A stretch of DNA of 64,000 nucleotides from Lachnospiraceae bacterium (GTDB lineage: Bacteria > Bacillota > Clostridia > Lachnospirales > Lachnospiraceae). The notes under the pieces were generated by a model. It searched no databases, was not told the DNA's origin, and saw only the letters and a list, made by a program, of their open reading frames with translations. The translations under genes and the position numbers were made by a program. Shown piece after piece: positions 43,003 through 52,119 of this stretch. Positions within the stretch are counted from its first letter, which is position 1. Every line of letters starts with the position of its first letter. Where the stretch lies: contig CAJTFX010000009.1 in the NCBI GenBank assembly GCA_910575555.1, positions 62,001 through 126,000 on the forward strand, given 5' to 3'.

Positions 43003-44376
43003 CTATTGTGCGTTTTCTGCCCGTTTTTTTTCGAGGCTCTGAAGAATCTCTTCATTCTTCTTTTCATCCAGCGGATAAATCTGCAGCGGAATCAGACAGC
43101 AGAGAAACAATATGCCGAAAATCAGGTTTACCGTAAGATTGATGCCGTTCAGCGCCGCCGGCGTCTGCTGCGCGTTGGCCACATATCCGGTTGCGCCCAT
43201 AATCAGCAGTCCGCCGGATACGCCGAAGGCAGAACCGAACTTGGTGGACAGAGATACTGTTGCGTAAGAGGTTCCGTCGGAACGCACCCCTGTTTTATCC
43301 TCCTGGTAGTTAATGGCGTCAGGAATCATTGCCATGGGAATCGGAAAGGAGAAACAGAAGAAGCCGTATAAACAGTGAAGCGCCAACAGCAGCGGAATGT
43401 TGGTATATCCCACAGTGGCTCCCACTGCATAAATCAGAATCAGGCTTGTTCCTGAGCCGATATATCCAATCCTTGCCATTTTCTTTTTGCCTATTTTTAC
43501 AGTAAAACTCATGGTAACAAAAATCCCGATGACTGTGCATAAGGAGGGCAGTGACATAAAGGCCGCAATTAAATCAAACCTCTGGACATTATACATCAGA
43601 TAATAGATCACAACGCCCATCCGGCCAAAGAAAGCCGTCATAGCCAAAAGCTGAATCAAAAATACCAGCATCAGCGGTTTATTGGACAGTACGCTTTTAA
43701 TGCTTGTGCCTACGGACACCTTTGTGGAGCTTTTGGGCGGTATAATTGTTTCCTTACACATCGTGTAAACAAAGTAGAACAGGGGAAGCGCGCATATTGC
43801 AAATAAAACCGCCACTTTCGTATAAGCCCCTGCGGTATAGCCTTCGCCGCCTGAAAACTTCATCAGCAGCGGCGCAGTAATTGCATTCAGAAGCACGGAG
43901 CTGAGATTAGTTCCCATCATTCTGTAACTGTTCAGCCGGGCAATATCATCCACATCGGAAGTCATAACCGTTGACAGGGAGCCATAAGAAAGGTTCACCA
44001 CCGTATACATCATGCCGCATCCAATGTATGTAACTGCCGCGTAAATCACCGCCCCACTGCCTTTTCCAAGGGTAGTAAAGGTCAGTACTGACAAGACTGC
44101 CAGAATCGGCGCTCCGAACAGGATATAGGGGCGAAACCGTCCCCATTTCGTATTGGTTCTCTCCGCAATGGCTCCAAACATAGGATCATTGACCCCGTCC
44201 CAAATTTTTGCAATCAGCATAATTGCAGAAGCAACTGCCGGGGCCATGCCCACCACATCTGTATAGAATACACTCAAGTAACTTCCTACAAACGTCCAGC
44301 ACAAGTTACTTGCAAAATCTCCGCACCCATATGCAAAGAGTGTGAGTTTAGACAATTTTTTCGTCTGTGTGTTCAT
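43003..44376 (-). CDS. GPH-family (MelB-like) glycoside symporter
   Basis: 457 residues, twelve helices. GPH signatures: FAYGCGDFASNLCWTFVGSY (14-33), KIWDGVNDPMFGAIAERTNT (57-76) and GRFRPYILFGAP, with the sugar/cation-binding Asp pattern. Imports glycosides with Na or H. It lies 3' of the C-glycoside-cleaving operon in the same direction but with its own leader of about 290 bp, so it probably supplies the glycoside substrate for that pathway (inference). AGGAGGAG precedes the ATG. Confidence 0.9.
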   Translation of the reverse strand: MNTQTKKLSKLTLFAYGCGDFASNLCWTFVGSYLSVFYTDVVGMAPAVASAIMLIAKIWDGVNDPMFGAIAERTNTKWGRFRPYILFGAPILAVLSVLTFTTLGKGSGAVIYAAVTYIGCGMMYTVVNLSYGSLSTVMTSDVDDIARLNSYRMMGTNLSSVLLNAITAPLLMKFSGGEGYTAGAYTKVAVLFAICALPLFYFVYTMCKETIIPPKSSTKVSVGTSIKSVLSNKPLMLVFLIQLLAMTAFFGRMGVVIYYLMYNVQRFDLIAAFMSLPSLCTVIGIFVTMSFTVKIGKKKMARIGYIGSGTSLILIYAVGATVGYTNIPLLLALHCLYGFFCFSFPIPMAMIPDAINYQEDKTGVRSDGTSYATVSLSTKFGSAFGVSGGLLIMGATGYVANAQQTPAALNGINLTVNLIFGILFLCCLIPLQIYPLDEKKNEEILQSLEKKRAENAQ

Positions 44377-44499
44377 ATTCTCCTCCTAAAAATCCTCCGC
44401 GCAAACTCATTCTGACGGTTTTGCGCCTGCAAAATCTTGACAAACAAACACTTTATGAATTAGAATATTCCTGGGTTGTGAATATTTTCATTCATTCCT

Positions 44500-44532
44500 G
44501 GCATGCCGAATGTTCCCAGCATTCGGCATGCC
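44500..44532. terminator. Perfect hairpin between isomerase and symporter genes
   Basis: GGCATGCCGAATG (44500-44512) and CATTCGGCATGCC (44520-44532). No T run follows on the minus strand, so it may act as an mRNA-stabilising or attenuating structure between the two cistrons. Confidence 0.55.
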
Positions 44533-44566
44533 TTATTATCTGCCTGTTTTTTCTTCTTGCTACTTT

Positions 44567-44682
44567 TTCAGCAGCTATCCGCCGCCGTTATATCCTTACC
44601 GGTTCAGCAGCTATCCGCCGCCATTATATTCTTACTGGTTCAGCAGCTATCCGCCGCTGTTATATCCTTACTGGTTCAGCAG
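44567..44682. repeat. 36-bp tandem repeat, 3.2 units, overlapping a gene end
   Basis: Units start at 44567, 44603 and 44639 (TTCAGCAGCTATCCGCCGCC ...), with a partial fourth at 44675 that encodes the last residues LLN-Q of the sugar isomerase and its stop. The repeats are therefore copies of the gene's 3' end, each carrying its own stop codon. Confidence 0.85.
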
Positions 44683-45648
44683 TTTTTTCACCATTGCCAC
44701 ATGGCGGGTGGTTTGTTCTACTGCGCCGTAGCCGCCTTCATCTTCATATTCTGTTACAATATATCCGTCATACTCAGATTCCGCGATCACCGGGATAATC
44801 TCTTCATAAGGAATGGACGCCTCATGGAGATTCTCATCCACGTAATGGCATTTTCCATGCATTTCAAAGCAGTAGGGCATGATTTTCTTCAGACCTTCCA
44901 GTTCTTTAACACAGCTCTTTCGGAACTGTACAAATCCATACATGCTGTTCAATGTTCCGCCAAGGGCGGGGCATTTTGCAAGCTCCGGCCCCATTATTTG
45001 CATGGCTTCTTCCATGGGCACATCCTCATAGCGAAGCTTCGCGCATTTCTCTAACTGTTCCAGAGTTGCTCCCGCCGCCAGGGCGCGGTCCCAGTAGGGT
45101 TTGTTGGGCTTCGTGGCAAAGCATCCGAAATCCGGCACAAAACCGATATATTTGCTGCCTGTCTTTTCAATCACTTCCAGATAATCCAGAATCGGCTGCG
45201 TCACCGGGCTGTCCGGGTTATGGATTTCAATGCCCACACGGACATTGTAAGCCTCTGCAAAAGGCGCAATCCGTGCAAGGCCGGCAGGGGACAGCAGATA
45301 TTGCTCACGCATTACCGTACACCCCAGCTTATTGGCGGACACAATATCGGTAACGGCGCGGGCTACCATTTCATCCTCCGTCAAATCCCTGTCCTTCAGC
45401 ATCCCCCGATCCATATTTGCCGAATAGCAGATTGGGCCGATTCCGTATTTTTCTTTACACTCTCTGATAAATGAAACAAATTCATCTGATACATACGGGT
45501 AAGAGGGAATCATCTGAGCCGCCACAATCTCATATCCTTCCGCGCCCAAATCCGCCGCCGTGCGGATGACTCCTTCCAGATCCAGTTCCCCTTTCAGGAA
45601 AGGAGTCCCCAATGAAAATAACGTAATTCCTGTTTTTACATTTGCCAT
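44668..45648 (-). CDS. Sugar-phosphate-isomerase-like protein, C-glycoside deglycosidase alpha subunit
   Basis: 326 residues from ATG 45648 (AAGGAGGAAAAA upstream). An AP_endonuc_2/xylose-isomerase-like TIM barrel. Predicted metal ligands follow the family: E141 (GIEIHNP), D173 (FVPDFGCF), H264 (FEMHGKCH) and E300 (VTEYEDEG). In gut and soil bacteria this subunit and a small DUF6379 partner (encoded next upstream) cleave the C-C bond of 3-oxo-C-glycosides such as 3''-oxo-puerarin by beta-elimination. The operon order oxidoreductase, small subunit, isomerase fits DgpA-DgpB-DgpC/DfgAB. Specific substrate is inferred, not shown. Confidence 0.8.
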   Translation of the reverse strand: MANVKTGITLFSLGTPFLKGELDLEGVIRTAADLGAEGYEIVAAQMIPSYPYVSDEFVSFIRECKEKYGIGPICYSANMDRGMLKDRDLTEDEMVARAVTDIVSANKLGCTVMREQYLLSPAGLARIAPFAEAYNVRVGIEIHNPDSPVTQPILDYLEVIEKTGSKYIGFVPDFGCFATKPNKPYWDRALAAGATLEQLEKCAKLRYEDVPMEEAMQIMGPELAKCPALGGTLNSMYGFVQFRKSCVKELEGLKKIMPYCFEMHGKCHYVDENLHEASIPYEEIIPVIAESEYDGYIVTEYEDEGGYGAVEQTTRHVAMVKKLLNQ

Positions 45649-45711
45649 TTTTTCCTCCTTATTGTCCACGCTTTTTGGACATACAGGTATGCCCATGGGC
45701 GCTTTCTCCTT

Positions 45712-46143
45712 CTAATCTGTAACTGCCAAACATTTCGTGCCGCAGCTGTCCACCGGCATATACATGTGATTGGGGCCGATGGGCATATAAGGAGAACGGA
45801 AAAACAAGGTCACGTCTATCTTATGTTCCCCTTCCGGAAGCCCGCCCGGATAAAATACCCGGATGGTTGCCGGTTCTGTCACCTGCCAGAATTCCGTATA
45901 GCATTTGTCAAACTCTGCCGGACTGAATTCCTTGCCGTTAATGCAGAACTTGATATTGTCCGCAGGCACCTCAAAATCATCCACCTTCACGCCGAATTCA
46001 TCAATCACAGACAGAAAGTGCCCTCTGTAATAGCTTAAGCGGATCTGAAACTGGTATCCCATTTTCCTGCCGTCCACATAGTAATTCTTAAGGCTGTCGC
46101 TTACCACCACATCCACAAAATTCATGCGCATTGCAAATCCCAT
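45712..46143 (-). CDS. DUF6379-like small subunit of C-glycoside deglycosidase
   Basis: 143 residues, a beta-rich single domain (VVVSDSLKNYYVDGRKMGYQ, LSYYRGHFLSVIDEFGVKVD, TIRVFYPGGLPEGEHKIDVT). The fold and the repeated neighbour pair (isomerase and Gfo/Idh/MocA oxidoreductase) identify the C-glycoside deglycosidase beta subunit family (CarB/DfgB-like), which completes the active site of the alpha subunit. GGAGGTG ribosome site; 15 bp after the oxidoreductase stop. Without the neighbours it would be called hypothetical. Confidence 0.78.
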   Translation of the reverse strand: MGFAMRMNFVDVVVSDSLKNYYVDGRKMGYQFQIRLSYYRGHFLSVIDEFGVKVDDFEVPADNIKFCINGKEFSPAEFDKCYTEFWQVTEPATIRVFYPGGLPEGEHKIDVTLFFRSPYMPIGPNHMYMPVDSCGTKCLAVTD

Positions 46144-46158
46144 TTTGCCACCTCCTGA

Positions 46159-47262
46159 CTAGAATTTAATCTCCTTGTTCTCTGCCGCTGATTGATAGAT
46201 AGCGTCCAGAACCTTGGTCACTGCAAGAGCCTCTTCCGGTTTAACCAGCGGCTCCGTGTCATTCTGCACTGCTTCCAGCCACTGTTTGCAGTCAATGGTT
46301 CCTTCTTCTCCGCCGCCTCCGCCGAAGTACGCCACGCCGCCTACCGGAGAAATAGTCTCTTCCATTAACTGTCCGTTGCGTCCCCGGTTATAAATCAGCT
46401 CGTTCTTGCCATAGCTCATTCCGGAATGAATTTCCGCTCCTGCAAGGGTTCCGCAGAGAGTGGTGGAGGCTTCCCTGGATTCTAAAATATTCAAAGCCCA
46501 GCTTGCTTCCAGCCCAATGGTTGCTCCGTTTTTCATTTTCACAAATCCAACCGCAGAATCTTCCACTTCATAAGTGTCCGGATTCCAGGGCCCGAACAGG
46601 TTGCCCTCGGTGGCCTGTTTAAGTCCCCCCAGTTTATGGAATACAGAACCGGAAACGCTCTCAATGTCATAATTGTCCATGCACCACAGTGTAATATCCA
46701 GGGCATGTGTTCCAATGTCAATCAAAGGGCCGCCGCCCTGGGCTTCTTTATCCATAAATACGCCCCAGGTGGGAACTCCCCGACGTCTTACCGCATGGGC
46801 CTTTGCATAGTAGATATCTCCCAAATCGCCCTTTTTGCATGCGTCATGTAGATTCTGAACTTCAGCCCGGAACCGGTTCTGATAACCCACGGTAAACTTC
46901 ATGCCGGATTTCTTCCATGCTTCTACCATTTTTTCCGCCTCTTTTGTGCTGTGGGACATGGGCTTTTCGCAGTACACATGCTTTTTCGCTGCAAATGCCG
47001 CAATGGCAATCTCACTGTGAGCCACATTAGGGGTACAGATATGCACAACCTCCACTGCCGGATTGGCAAGAACTTCTCTGTAATCTGCGGTAACCTGCGC
47101 GCCCTCTGCGCCGAATTCCTTTGCCGCCGCTTCTGCCCGCTCCAGTTTAATGTCGCAGAATGAAACAATTTCATTTAAATCTGCATTATTTTTCAATGCT
47201 GGAAAATGTTTCTGATTTGCAATCCCTCCGCATCCAATCACTGCAACTTTTACTTTACTCAT
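46159..47262 (-). CDS. Gfo/Idh/MocA oxidoreductase, predicted glycoside 3-oxidase (DgpA-like)
   Basis: 367 residues from ATG 47262 (GGAGGAACC upstream); an ATG at 47340 is in a promoter. Rossmann motif VAVIGCGGIA (7-16), EKP (99-101) and the C-terminal GFO_IDH_MocA_C region with GGGPLIDIGTHALDITLW. NAD(P)-dependent enzymes of this family oxidise the sugar hydroxyl; here the next gene pair needs a 3-oxo-glycoside as substrate, so this is the predicted first step. First gene of its operon. Confidence 0.85.
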   Translation of the reverse strand: MSKVKVAVIGCGGIANQKHFPALKNNADLNEIVSFCDIKLERAEAAAKEFGAEGAQVTADYREVLANPAVEVVHICTPNVAHSEIAIAAFAAKKHVYCEKPMSHSTKEAEKMVEAWKKSGMKFTVGYQNRFRAEVQNLHDACKKGDLGDIYYAKAHAVRRRGVPTWGVFMDKEAQGGGPLIDIGTHALDITLWCMDNYDIESVSGSVFHKLGGLKQATEGNLFGPWNPDTYEVEDSAVGFVKMKNGATIGLEASWALNILESREASTTLCGTLAGAEIHSGMSYGKNELIYNRGRNGQLMEETISPVGGVAYFGGGGGEEGTIDCKQWLEAVQNDTEPLVKPEEALAVTKVLDAIYQSAAENKEIKF

Positions 47263-47300
47263 GTTGGTTCCTCCATTTCGTTTTGTTATTTGATGTAATA

Positions 47301-47431
47301 AGTATAGCAAAAGCCCCGTCCTGCCGCTTCTTTGGTTCAAACGGAAATCCTGTCGGATTATGACCTTCTTTTTGCCGGGATTTCCCGCCTCAATTACAAA
47401 AGGTCAAAAATGAACGGTTCATTTTTGACCT
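47301..47431 (-). promoter_or_regulatory. Promoter of C-glycoside operon: palindrome, box and -10
   Basis: Minus strand order: a perfect 31-base palindrome (47401-47431, arms AGGTCAAAAATGAAC), then AGAAGCGGC (47323-47331), 16 bases, TATACT (47301-47306). No good -35 is present. The same order and the same 16-base spacing recur at 56737-56854 before the sugar-importer operon, so both are likely activated by one regulator. The palindrome is also 60 bp past the AraC gene stop and could double as its terminator. Confidence 0.7.
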
Positions 47432-47491
47432 TCCCTCAGAGCATGTTTAAAAAAATATACCCGGGTCTGTATGTCCTGCTCTGCAGGTTTC

Positions 47492-49903
47492 CTATATCAT
47501 ATGACGGATTCTGATAAATGCAATTTCATTGGGCTCCATTCTGATTTTAATTTTCAAATTCTGATTCCGGGCCTCCAACATCTGAATGGTCAGCTTCGGC
47601 TCGCATATTTTGCGGAAATACCAGATATCATTTCTGGTAATCTCCCGCTCAAAATTCATATCCGCCCACAATTCCAGTACGCTTCCGCATTTTTCATTAA
47701 TCCGGTACGTTTTCATCTGGTACATCCCCGGCTCCACATTGGACAGAAGAATTTCCTGTTCATACACTGCCCGGTCCTCAAAATATTTCCATATATTTTC
47801 CCTGTCAATCTGATCCTCCCTGGACAGGTAGTAATTGTAATTCAGCTTCTTTTGATTGTGGCATACAATCCCGTACACCTCCATGGCGTCTGTGGTAATC
47901 ATATAATTTTCGCCTTTGCCCACAAAATAAGGAAACTGCCGGTTTAAAAAATCAAAGGCAAAGGCCGCCGGCTTCATTACGCCGTCCCTGCTTAAAATCC
48001 CCATGCCCCCAAAGAGCATATCACTGGAATCGTAATGCTCCGAAATGCGGTCGCTGCCCTGAAAATAAGCCATGCTGTCCAGTTTTCCATAGACGTCAAT
48101 GTAATTTTTTACAATGTAGGCCCCTTTAAAACAGGTGTCATTGATATAATTCCGGTCAGAAATCGTAAGGTTCCATTCCGTACAATACACCGGCATGTTA
48201 TGATATCCGATTTCTTCCAGTGCATTTCGGGCTTTCAACACCCAGTGCAGAACCCCCTCATTATCTGTGATGCGTTTCGAATAGGTATCCTTTGACACCT
48301 CGCCCCTTTCATACCCATAATAAAGAAACGAAAGAAAATCTGGCTGAACCGAGCGTTTTTTCCACAGGGACATCATTTCAAATCCTCTCTGCTCCCACAT
48401 ATCCGCCCGAAAGCCGCAGCCGCCCACCAGAAGCTCTCTGCTGTACTGATGGATAATTTCAGCCGCAGCGTCAAACAGTTCAAAATATTTCGGCAGATTC
48501 CCGCCCTCATTCATCAGCTCTTCCACAAACCACAGCTCCATCCGCCAGGTTTTCACCTCGCCGCGTCCATACCGGTGCAGAAGATGCTTCATCAGCCTGT
48601 GCAGGGTATCCCGCCAGTTCTCCAGGGAAGGAAGCAGAATCTGCCCGGAATCCTGAAAAACCACATTCTGCACGCTGCTCATCACACGTTTCGGTTTCAT
48701 GCCCAGTTCAATATGGGGCTTTAAGCCATTCTGCAAAAGAAAATCCAGAATCGAATCCAGTCTGGAAAAATTGTGATTCTCTTCCCTGCCGTACACATTC
48801 AGCAGCATTTCATCTGAAAAAATCCTCCAAAACCGGACATACTGAAACTGCAGAGCCTCCTTTAGCAGAAGCACATGCTCCCGGACGCCAGAGTTCAGCA
48901 GATCTTCCGCAGCTCCCACATTAATCATGTCATTCCAGAACGTCCGCAGCGGCTCATACTGCTTCACATTGTATTCCGCAATTTCCTTCCGGGTCAGAAT
49001 CTCCTGCTCCCGTTTCAGTCCGTCATTGCGCAGAAAAGCTTCCAGACGACCTTCCGCGATAATTTCCATCTCTGATTTTTCCTGTTTTTTCTTGTCCTCC
49101 CTGGCACGTTTGCGAAACGCAGAGGGCGTCTCCCCGTAGACTGACTTAAACGCTTTGTTGAACATGGCCATGCTGCCGAAGCCATTTTCAAAAGCAATCT
49201 TTGTAATCGGGATATTGGTGTACAAAAGATCGTCCACCGCATGGAACAGCCGGATATTGGTGAGATATTCCGCAAAGCTCATACCGTAGTTCTTTTTGAA
49301 AAATCTGGACAGATATCCGTTGGACAAATATAGTTTTTCTGACAGCTCCTTCATGCTGATGGGCTGCGCATAATTGGCCCGGATATAATTATTGATCTGT
49401 GAAATCCTGTCCTCAAATTTGTCAAAATCATCCAGCTTTTCTTTATCGCCGGATTTTACCAGAAAATGCACCGACAGCAGATCCATCACGCGGTAGCACA
49501 GTGCAATATGCCCGAAATTAGACACTCCTCCCTGGGTGCTGAGATAGTGGTTCAAAAGCTCCTTCATGGCTGCCCGCAGCTCATCGTAACGCTGGTTATC
49601 GCTTCTGGTGGAATCGCACCAGAAGATAATATTCATGCTTTCGAATATATCGCTGACCAACTGATAGGTGATAAACAGCCTGGCAAACAGAATATCCTCC
49701 GTTCCCTTCAGGCTGTGCTTTTTATTGGCGTTTACCACAAACAGGTCCTCTTCTTTCATGGAGATCACCTGTTCTCCAATCCGCACCTCCAGGGCGCCCT
49801 CCAACACAAACAGCAATTCGATATCCTGATGAAAATGCTCCCGTTCTTCCCTGGTATTGAGCACCTCTATTTTCAGTTTTTCTTTCTTTGTATATGCTGA
49901 CAT
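47492..49903 (-). CDS. AraC-family regulator fused to a GH39-like domain
   Basis: 803 residues. An N-terminal cupin (about 20-100) and an AraC double helix-turn-helix (about 170-265: MKELSEKLYLSNGYLSRFFK, IAFENGFGSMAMFNKAFKSV) are followed by a GH39-like TIM barrel (about 300-680) and a C-terminal beta domain. In the barrel the nucleophile-type motif VYCTEWNLT (E576) is present, but where GH39 enzymes have W-N-E-P the sequence reads ELWFVEE, so the acid/base Glu may be lost or shifted. A barrel that binds sugar but does not hydrolyse it would serve as the ligand sensor. Last gene of the seven-gene importer operon. Confidence 0.85.
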   Translation of the reverse strand: MSAYTKKEKLKIEVLNTREEREHFHQDIELLFVLEGALEVRIGEQVISMKEEDLFVVNANKKHSLKGTEDILFARLFITYQLVSDIFESMNIIFWCDSTRSDNQRYDELRAAMKELLNHYLSTQGGVSNFGHIALCYRVMDLLSVHFLVKSGDKEKLDDFDKFEDRISQINNYIRANYAQPISMKELSEKLYLSNGYLSRFFKKNYGMSFAEYLTNIRLFHAVDDLLYTNIPITKIAFENGFGSMAMFNKAFKSVYGETPSAFRKRAREDKKKQEKSEMEIIAEGRLEAFLRNDGLKREQEILTRKEIAEYNVKQYEPLRTFWNDMINVGAAEDLLNSGVREHVLLLKEALQFQYVRFWRIFSDEMLLNVYGREENHNFSRLDSILDFLLQNGLKPHIELGMKPKRVMSSVQNVVFQDSGQILLPSLENWRDTLHRLMKHLLHRYGRGEVKTWRMELWFVEELMNEGGNLPKYFELFDAAAEIIHQYSRELLVGGCGFRADMWEQRGFEMMSLWKKRSVQPDFLSFLYYGYERGEVSKDTYSKRITDNEGVLHWVLKARNALEEIGYHNMPVYCTEWNLTISDRNYINDTCFKGAYIVKNYIDVYGKLDSMAYFQGSDRISEHYDSSDMLFGGMGILSRDGVMKPAAFAFDFLNRQFPYFVGKGENYMITTDAMEVYGIVCHNQKKLNYNYYLSREDQIDRENIWKYFEDRAVYEQEILLSNVEPGMYQMKTYRINEKCGSVLELWADMNFEREITRNDIWYFRKICEPKLTIQMLEARNQNLKIKIRMEPNEIAFIRIRHMI

Positions 49904-49967
49904 TCCATTCTCCTACCTTGCAATTACAACCCTGCTCCCCCTTTCCGCCGGCTTCTGCAGCGCCCTT

Positions 49968-51014
49968 CTACGGCCTGGCAATTACGATTCTTTTTCCCCT
50001 CTCCGCCGACTTCTGCAGCGCTTCTGCCGCCCGCATGGCCTGCAGATTCTCTTTCCCGCTGCAAACGGGCTGCCGGTTCTTCAAAATACTGCTGACAAAT
50101 TCATCAATCACCCCTGAATTCTCCGCAAATCCGGCCTTCTGATCGTCATTGTTCTGAATTCCCCCAAACTGATACTTTTCCTGGCAGTCCCCTTTCTCCA
50201 GAATCAGCGTATATATCTCATCATCATAACACCGCAGCACCCCTTTTGTGCCGTAAATCACAAAAGAATTCCGTTCCTGCCCATAGCAGGTCCATCCGGC
50301 ATGCATACTGCCGATTATCCCATGCTCTGTCTCCAAAATAGCCCATACATTATCCTCCACTTCAATCCGGGTTCCGTCGGGATAAGTCTTATCCAGCGTC
50401 CCCATTCTGCCGGTTACCTCCGCAATATCTTCTCCCAGTAAATGCTGAATCAAATCCAGTTTGTGGATTCCAAGATCTCCCAGCGCCCCCATTCCGGACT
50501 TATCCTTATGAAAAAACCAGGGATTTTTATTTCCTGTCCACTGATCCGGCCCACGGTGGACAAAGACCGTCTCAAAGCTCAGGACTTTTCCGATTTCCCC
50601 TTTCTGAATCAGTTCCCTGGCCTTTTGATGCGCCCCGGTCAGCCTTTGATTATTTCCAATCATCAGAATCCGGTTGTTTTTTTCAGCCGCCTCTGTCATC
50701 TGTTCACACTCCCGCACTGTCACGGCCATGGGTTTTTCGCACAGCACATGCAGTCCTGCCTCCAATGCCTGAAGGACTATGGCGGCATGGGTGTCATTGG
50801 ATGTGCAGATACTCACTGCATCCAGCTCCAGTTTCAGCAATTCCTCTAAACTTTCGCAGCAAATCCCCCCGTATTGAGACGCCATCCTCTCCGCCTTTTC
50901 TCTGCCGGCATTATAAAACGCCGCCAGCCTGCAGGCCGGATTACTGTGATACTCCGGCGCATGGCGCACCTGGGCAATTGTGCCGCAGCCAATTATTCCT
51001 ATCTTCAACTTCAA
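49968..51014 (-). CDS. Gfo/Idh/MocA oxidoreductase
   Basis: 348 residues. Rossmann motif IGIIGCGTIAQVRHAPEYHS (5-24), EKP (CEKPMAVTV) and the C-terminal domain with GALGDLGIHKLDLIQHLLG. Probably oxidises or reduces a sugar or inositol-like substrate delivered by the adjoining importer. 2 bp after the permease stop. Different substrate from the DgpA-like enzyme is likely, as they share only the family core. Confidence 0.85.
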   Translation of the reverse strand: MKLKIGIIGCGTIAQVRHAPEYHSNPACRLAAFYNAGREKAERMASQYGGICCESLEELLKLELDAVSICTSNDTHAAIVLQALEAGLHVLCEKPMAVTVRECEQMTEAAEKNNRILMIGNNQRLTGAHQKARELIQKGEIGKVLSFETVFVHRGPDQWTGNKNPWFFHKDKSGMGALGDLGIHKLDLIQHLLGEDIAEVTGRMGTLDKTYPDGTRIEVEDNVWAILETEHGIIGSMHAGWTCYGQERNSFVIYGTKGVLRCYDDEIYTLILEKGDCQEKYQFGGIQNNDDQKAGFAENSGVIDEFVSSILKNRQPVCSGKENLQAMRAAEALQKSAERGKRIVIARP

Positions 51015-51016
51015 TT

Positions 51017-52048
51017 TTACACCTCATTTGTCCGTCTTTTCAATCTGCCTTTGATCTTCGACCCTTCCAATTGTATCATAATTACCGCCAATAGAATAAC
51101 CCCTTTAATTGCATCATTGATCAGAGAATCCATTTTCAGGGCAACAATAATCTTATCAATGATCGTATAAGACATTGCCCCAAAGAGGATTCCAAGCACT
51201 CTCCCTTTGCCGCCGGACATGCTGATGCCGCCTAATACAACGGCTGCAATGGCGTACATCTCATAGCTGGTTCCCGTAGTGGCCGGATCTGCCGAGGCGT
51301 TCATGGCAATCCACAAAAAAGCTCCCAGGCCCACCAGCATTCCCGCAATGACAAACACGGAAATCTTTGTGACAGGCACATTGATCCCGGTCATCACCGC
51401 ACCCTTCTGGTTGCTTCCGATGGCATAAACTTTTTTCCCATATTTCGTACTGGTGGAAAGATATACAAACAAAACGGTCATAAGCGCCAGAATCAGCCCC
51501 ACATAGGGAAGGGTGGCAGCCTTGCCGTTTCCAATCTGGTAAAAGGCCTGAAAAGAGCTTTTCTGGGTAAAAAGCTTGTAGATGGAGCTTCCTCCGCCGA
51601 TAAGCTCCTTGGGAAGTTTCTGACAGACATACTGGGAAATCGATCGGAAAATCAGCATGGTTGCCAATGTTACAATAAAGGCCGGCATCTCTGCGCCGCC
51701 CACCAGAATTCCGTTTATCAGCCCGCAGAACCCTCCGAATGCAACTGCAAAGAGAAAGGCCGCAAAAATGCTGCCGGTAATATTATAAATGACAACGGAA
51801 AATCCGCTTACCATTGCAAGCATAGATCCCACCGATAAATCAATCTCTCCGGTCAGGCAGATCAGCCCCATGCCCAGAGCAATAATGCCGATAATGGCAG
51901 AATGCCGGAAAATATTCATAACGCCGCTCCAGGTAAGACTGCTGCTTGTGGCGGCGTACACGGCAAATATAATCAGAAACACAACTATGTAACTGTATTT
52001 TGACACTATCCCACTGCTGCCGGACAGTGATAATTTCTTTGTTTCCAT
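51017..52048 (-). CDS. Ribose-type (RbsC-like) ABC importer permease
   Basis: 343 residues from the second ATG (52048), which lies 8 bases after GGGAGA; ATG 52054 is too close to it. About ten helices. The motifs LTGEIDLSVGSMLAM, PAFIVTLATMLIFRS and AVVLGGISMSGGKGRVLG are hallmarks of the branched-chain/ribose permease family. Works with the double-ATPase and lipoprotein genes upstream. Confidence 0.93.
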   Translation of the reverse strand: METKKLSLSGSSGIVSKYSYIVVFLIIFAVYAATSSSLTWSGVMNIFRHSAIIGIIALGMGLICLTGEIDLSVGSMLAMVSGFSVVIYNITGSIFAAFLFAVAFGGFCGLINGILVGGAEMPAFIVTLATMLIFRSISQYVCQKLPKELIGGGSSIYKLFTQKSSFQAFYQIGNGKAATLPYVGLILALMTVLFVYLSTSTKYGKKVYAIGSNQKGAVMTGINVPVTKISVFVIAGMLVGLGAFLWIAMNASADPATTGTSYEMYAIAAVVLGGISMSGGKGRVLGILFGAMSYTIIDKIIVALKMDSLINDAIKGVILLAVIMIQLEGSKIKGRLKRRTNEV

Positions 52049-52119
52049 ATCCATTTCTCCCTTCTTAAAGGCTCTTCAACGCCTGCCGCAGGCCCGAACG
52101 CCTGATTTGCAGCCCAAAG

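Noticed and set aside
44500-44532. Recombination site or invertible element near the symporter
   Set aside because: Only one palindrome copy; no partner site or recombinase nearby.
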